Origin: CAZEBW01 sp964510205
GTDB taxonomy: Bacteria > Chloroflexota > Anaerolineae > VGOG01
Length of the DNA stretch: 44,155 nt
Direction of reading: 5' to 3'
Assembly: GCA_964510205.1 (NCBI GenBank)
Contig: CAZEBW010000028.1
Location: 1-44,155, forward strand
Positions 40,958 through 44,155 of this stretch are shown in pieces. Both the position numbers and the translations under genes were made by a program. How positions within the stretch are numbered: the stretch's first letter is position 1; each line of letters opens with the position of its first letter. The notes below the pieces were generated by a model that saw nothing but the letters and a program-made list of their open reading frames with translations, was not told the origin of the DNA and did no database searches.

Positions 40958-41203
40958 GTGGCGTATATGATCACCGAAGAATGCATTCTGTGCGGGGCCT
41001 GCGAGCCGGAGTGCCCGAATGAGGCCATCACCGAGGGGGAAGAGATCTTCGAGATTAACCCCGACCTGTGCACAGAATGCGTGGGCCATTACGATGAGTC
41101 CCAGTGCGCTCTGGTGTGCCCCGTGGATTGCTGTGTGCCAGATCCAGACCACGAGGAAACTGAAGAGGAACTCATGGCCAAATACCACAGGCTGCAGGGC
41201 TAA
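40958..41203 (+). CDS. YfhL-type 2[4Fe-4S] ferredoxin
   Basis: An 81-residue electron carrier with two cluster motifs: CILCGACEPECP, then CTECVGHYDESQCALVCPVDC. The long spacing between the second and third cysteines of motif two is typical of YfhL/Alvin-type ferredoxins with low potential. The GTG start at 40958 is preceded by a perfect AAGGAGGTGA. It has its own promoter and a hairpin after the stop, so it is likely monocistronic. The physiological partner is unknown. Confidence 0.93.
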   Translation: MAYMITEECILCGACEPECPNEAITEGEEIFEINPDLCTECVGHYDESQCALVCPVDCCVPDPDHEETEEELMAKYHRLQG

Positions 41204-41225
41204 CCTAACGAGATGATTAGGCCAT

Positions 41226-41263
41226 ATTAGGTGCGCTCTCATCACAGCGAGGGCGCACCTAAT
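41226..41263. terminator. Hairpin between convergent ferredoxin and Nudix genes
   Basis: ATTAGGTGCGCTCTC pairs with GAGGGCGCACCTAAT over 15 bp, loop ATCACAGC. No good T run follows on either strand, so it may be an attenuating or mRNA-stabilising hairpin. It overlaps the last codons of the Nudix gene. Confidence 0.6.
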
Positions 41264-41703
41264 ACTTTAATCCCCAAACCCATCCTCTCCAACAGACGTC
41301 TGGTGTCAACGTGTATCTCGTTCCAGTGCACCCTGATCTCGTCTCTGGAGAACCAGCGAGCTGCTCCGACGTCCGAACTAGGGCGCAGATCCCCGCCCAC
41401 GGGACGTACCAGGAAATCCACGTACACCACGTGCAGCTTCACCTCGTCGCCCTCCCTCACGATCCGATCCAGAGTAGACACATGCCTGACCACCTCCACC
41501 TTGAGGTTGGTTTCCTCCTCCACCTCCCTGGCTATCCCCTCTTCCAAGGTCTCCCCCACCTCCAGGCCACCTCCAGGCACCATCCATTGGCCGCCCCAGA
41601 AATCCCCTGCCTTGGGGACGTGCTTCACCAACAGAATTTGGCCGCCGTCGTCCAGAACGACTGCACCGACCCCCACGCTGATGGTGGCCTTATTCGCGCC
41701 CAT
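41242..41703 (-). CDS. Nudix hydrolase
   Basis: A 153-residue enzyme that splits nucleoside-diphosphate-linked compounds. The Nudix box reads GGGLEVGETLEEGIAREVEE, ET (about 44-65), with the metal-binding REVEEE core. The usual Gly near the end of the box is replaced by Asn66. The substrate cannot be told from sequence; MutT-type or ADP-ribose cleavage are both possible. Start ATG at 41703. It runs convergent to the ferredoxin gene and ends inside the shared hairpin. Confidence 0.9.
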   Translation of the reverse strand: MGANKATISVGVGAVVLDDGGQILLVKHVPKAGDFWGGQWMVPGGGLEVGETLEEGIAREVEEETNLKVEVVRHVSTLDRIVREGDEVKLHVVYVDFLVRPVGGDLRPSSDVGAARWFSRDEIRVHWNEIHVDTRRLLERMGLGIKVLGAPSL

Positions 41704-41771
41704 GCATCTCCCTCAGACTTTCAAATAGTGTGCGCCGATTGAGCATCGTCCCGCACCTCTAACCTCAAAGG

Positions 41772-41818
41772 CAGAAGCCGGCCTGGGCCAGCTTCCACTG
41801 GATTCCAGTCGGCTTCTG
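41772..41818. terminator. Hairpin downstream of ndk
   Basis: CAGAAGCCG and CGGCTTCTG enclose a second small palindrome (ACTGGATTCCAGT). It sits 40 bp after the ndk stop on the minus strand; only a short T tract follows. The rest of 41704-41859 shows no gene. Confidence 0.4.
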
Positions 41819-41859
41819 TTGCCATCCCAGCATCTCTGGCAAACCATGTCCCCAGACTC

Positions 41860-42309
41860 TCACTCGAAAATCCAGCGATCGGTGTCGCGGGAATAGGAAA
41901 GGACCTCGTCGTCGCTGAAAAAGAGCGGCACTTCGAAGGCGGCGGTCTGCGGCGAATCGGAGCCGTGCACCAGGTTGCGGCCCGTCTCCAGGGCGAAGTC
42001 GGCGCGGATAGTGCCCGGCGCAGCTTGGGCGGGGTTGGTGGCCCCCATCGTTCGCCGCACGGTCTCGATAGCATCCCCCCCCTCCAACACCATCACCACC
42101 ACGGGACCAGAGGTGATGTACTGGAGCAGCGGCTCGTAGAAGGGCTTGCCCTTGTGGACAGCGTAGTGCCGCTGGGCCAGCTCCATCGAGATGTGCATCA
42201 GCTTCATGGCCGCGATGCGCAGCCCCCGCCGCTCGAAGCGATGGATGATCGCCCCGGCCAGCCCTCGCTGCACCCCATCGGGCTTGATGATGACTAGAGT
42301 TCGTTCCAC
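41860..42309 (-). CDS. ndk: Nucleoside diphosphate kinase
   Basis: A 149-residue housekeeping enzyme that transfers the gamma phosphate between nucleotides through a phosphohistidine. The N-terminal TLVIIKPDGVQRGL and the active-site NLVHGSDSP with His115 are canonical. The GTG start at 42309 is preceded by AAAGGAGG. Length is normal. A CGTAAACTCGT-type repeat array separates it from the deacetylase-family gene upstream. Confidence 0.96.
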   Translation of the reverse strand: MERTLVIIKPDGVQRGLAGAIIHRFERRGLRIAAMKLMHISMELAQRHYAVHKGKPFYEPLLQYITSGPVVVMVLEGGDAIETVRRTMGATNPAQAAPGTIRADFALETGRNLVHGSDSPQTAAFEVPLFFSDDEVLSYSRDTDRWIFE

Positions 42310-42331
42310 AGATTCCTCCTTTGTTGATGAA

Positions 42332-42407
42332 ATCGTAAACTCGTGAACCCGTAAATTCGTACATTGGGTACGAGCCTACGAATCCCGAATCTACGAGTTT
42401 ACGAGTC
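42332..42407. repeat. CGTAAATTCG/CGAATCC array
   Basis: CGTAAACTCGTGAACCCGTA, AATTCGTACA, a short loop, then GTACGAGCCTACGAATCCCG and TACGAGTTTACGAG. The two halves are partly complementary. It encodes the last residues (LVNS) and stop of the gene at 42391-43425. Confidence 0.85.
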
Positions 42408-43425
42408 TGTGCAGGCCCTTGAGCTGATCAACCAGGTCGTTGACATCCCGCTCCGGACGGCGGGCCGGCCCAAGCGGGTCTTCGATCTTCTCGTCGTCCA
42501 GCAGCACGTGGAAGGTGTTCAGCACGGCGTGGGCCAGCACTTCGAGCTGATAGCCTCCCTCCAGGGTGAAAACGAGCCTGCCCTGACAAAGCTGGTCGGC
42601 CAGGGCCTTCAGCGTCCGCGCCACATGGGCATAGCCCGTTATCGAAAGCTGCATGGCGGCCAGGGGGTCGGCCCAGTGGGCGTCGTAGCCGGCTGAAACC
42701 AGAATGAGCTGGGGATGGCAGCGCTCGGCCAAGGGATAGAGGAACTCGTCGAAGATGCGCTCGAAGCCCTCATCGCCGACGCCTCCCGGCAGGGGGACGT
42801 TGGCCGTGTAGCCCTCCCCCTCCCCCGTTCCGATCTCGCGCCAGTCCCCCGTGCCGGGATAGTAGGGGTACTGGTGGGTGGAGAAGTAGAGGACGCGGGG
42901 ATCGTCGTAAAACGCGTCCTGGGTGCCGTTGCCGTGGTGGACGTCGAAGTCCACGATAAGCACGCGCTCCAGCCCTTTTTCCTCCAGCGCGTAGCGGGCG
43001 GCCACGGCCACGTTGTTGAACAGGCAGAAGCCCATGCCTCGCGATTCTAGGGCGTGGTGGCCCGGCGGTCGCACCAGGGCGAAGGCGTTATCCACCTCCC
43101 CCTCTAGCACCGCTCCCACCGCGTTCACCAGCCCCCCGGCGGCCATCAGCCCTGCTTCGTAAGAGCGTGCGCTGAGGTAGGTGTCCATGTCCAGGTGGCC
43201 GCCGCCTCTCTCGGCCAGCCGCCGCACACGGTCAATGTAACTTCGGCTGTGGTTCCTGGCCAGACGCTCCTGCGAAACAGGTGTGGCCTCCACACTCACC
43301 AGCCTGTCCAGCATCCCCCGTTCCTCCAGCAGCCCCATGATCCGCACCAGGCGTTCCTTGTTCTCTGGATGGCCGGCTAGATTGTGCTCCAGATAGATGG
43401 GATGGTACACGTAAGCTGTGTTCAA
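42391..43425 (-). CDS. Histone deacetylase family (AcuC/AphA-type) hydrolase
   Basis: A 344-residue zinc hydrolase of the arginase/deacetylase fold. Conserved elements are RPPGHHA (His123, His124), VDFDVHHGNGTQ with zinc ligands Asp161 and His163, YFSTHQYPYYPGTG and SAGYDAHWADPL. Bacterial members deacetylate acetyl-CoA synthetase, acetoin pathway proteins or acetylpolyamines. The TTG start at 43425 follows GGAGGGAG and fits the family start; the open frame to 43608 is not used. The last residues come from the repeat at 42332-42407. Confidence 0.93.
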   Translation of the reverse strand: MNTAYVYHPIYLEHNLAGHPENKERLVRIMGLLEERGMLDRLVSVEATPVSQERLARNHSRSYIDRVRRLAERGGGHLDMDTYLSARSYEAGLMAAGGLVNAVGAVLEGEVDNAFALVRPPGHHALESRGMGFCLFNNVAVAARYALEEKGLERVLIVDFDVHHGNGTQDAFYDDPRVLYFSTHQYPYYPGTGDWREIGTGEGEGYTANVPLPGGVGDEGFERIFDEFLYPLAERCHPQLILVSAGYDAHWADPLAAMQLSITGYAHVARTLKALADQLCQGRLVFTLEGGYQLEVLAHAVLNTFHVLLDDEKIEDPLGPARRPERDVNDLVDQLKGLHRLVNS

Positions 43426-43511
43426 CTTGTCTCCCTCCTTCGTCTGTTCGCCCGCCTCACTACCGGACACTTTTTGAGAAACCTCGTTTCTGAGTCGTCG
43501 TTTGGTTCCCC

Positions 43512-44155
43512 CTATGGCTTCAGGACAAGCGGCAGGTAGACGTGCTGGCAAGGGCCGGCCACTCGCCAAGTGACACACAGACGCCAAGCTGTCCCGTGAG
43601 GGTTGCAATCGTCGTCATCCTCTCTGGGACACACGTAGTCGTTGCTGTTCTGGATGGCCAAGAGGTAAGTTCCACCGTACAGCCCGACGTGGGTGGGGAA
43701 AAGCTCAACCGAGCCGATATCCCCTTGCTCATCATACATGACAGAGGCGCCCTGCCACCACCACTCCGTCTTGTTGTCGCTCCACATCTCCAATTCGGCT
43801 CCGATGACCTGCATACAGGATTGAGGAGGCAAAAGCGTCAAGGCGCGCCGATAGAGGTAAGTCGTCCCGTTCAGACCTTCTGGGTAGCCATCGGCTCGCA
43901 GACCGATGGACGTGGAGCCGGGGGGCAGGGGCGACCAAATGGGAAGGGCCCAATCACTCCACCACACCTCCACACCAGGCTGCCAGGAGCTATCGGGAAC
44001 AAAGGAAGGCTGGTTCCATCCCACAGGAGCCGGCGGAGAGGGGATGCGAATCAGCGACGAATCGGAGGCCGACACCGTCGTGTAACCGGAGAAGTCTGCG
44101 GGATCAACGCGATAAACGCTATCCCCAGGGGAAGAGTAGTAGCACAAGACGACCG
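43512..44155 (-). CDS. Secreted protein with C-terminal YLPLVLK motif (truncated by window edge)
   Basis: At least 214 C-terminal residues are visible; the frame is open past the right edge, so the start is not in the window. The visible part is rich in Trp, Ser and Pro and looks like an extracellular beta domain (WNQPSFVPDSSWQPGVEVWW, LYRRALTLLPP, LEMWSDNKTEWWW). That resembles galactose-binding-like modules with paired cysteines. It ends in CQHVYLPLVLKP, the same ending as the beta-helix protein at 37937-40780. No catalytic motif was found. Confidence 0.75.
   Translation of the reverse strand, partial: VVLCYYSSPGDSVYRVDPADFSGYTTVSASDSSLIRIPSPPAPVGWNQPSFVPDSSWQPGVEVWWSDWALPIWSPLPPGSTSIGLRADGYPEGLNGTTYLYRRALTLLPPQSCMQVIGAELEMWSDNKTEWWWQGASVMYDEQGDIGSVELFPTHVGLYGGTYLLAIQNSNDYVCPREDDDDCNPHGTAWRLCVTWRVAGPCQHVYLPLVLKP

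Overview
The window reads as a chromosomal segment of a Chloroflexota bacterium, most likely Anaerolineae or a close relative. The evidence is a complete 14-subunit complex I operon with two nuoM genes, two predicted secreted proteins ending in the same YLPLVLK motif, and a very heavy load of short dispersed repeats. No 16S rRNA or other marker is present, so the assignment is an inference. GC content is high in the core genes and visibly lower between about 25.8 and 29.1 kb.

Layout. (1) 1-2165: the 5' end of a Tat-exported [NiFe]-hydrogenase small subunit runs off the left edge. A LysR-type regulator follows, divergent from the nuo operon, with three tandem 85-bp palindromes and a candidate promoter in the gap. 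(2) 2166-25117: nuoA-B-CD-E, then about 5.9 kb of cargo (membrane-anchored TIR protein, S9 peptidase, two unknown genes, a tRNA-like element, an Ada-like zinc-domain protein, a chagasin-type inhibitor). Then come nuoF, a HicBA toxin-antitoxin pair, and nuoG-H-I-J-K-L-M-M2-N, closed by a strong terminator. Almost every remaining nuo gene boundary carries a heptanucleotide array or palindrome. Related repeats sit in frame inside nuoG, nuoJ, both nuoM copies and nuoN. (3) 25200-29530: a decayed integron. The intI gene is broken by an internal deletion. Opposite it lies a minus-strand cassette array with attC-like sites. One cassette carries crcB plus a DUF190 gene under a fluoride riboswitch. (4) 29531-34430: a coiled-coil protein, a patatin-like lipase and an alpha/beta-hydrolase fused to an acyl-CoA synthetase. 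(5) 34531-37826: two surface-polysaccharide genes and an HNH nuclease with a small partner. (6) 37937-44155: a secreted beta-helix protein, ferredoxin, Nudix hydrolase, nucleoside diphosphate kinase, a histone-deacetylase-family hydrolase and the end of another secreted protein.

How it works together. The nuo genes encode a membrane proton pump. The duplicated NuoM and a tandemly duplicated segment in the NuoL lateral helix suggest the enlarged four-antiporter type. The neighbouring hydrogenase fits an organism that can feed H2 electrons into a respiratory chain. The most distinctive trait is how repeats have shaped genes: they supply Shine-Dalgarno sequences, stop codons and in-frame peptide inserts.

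Limits: all family calls come from reading motifs by eye. No alignment, structure prediction or database search was run.
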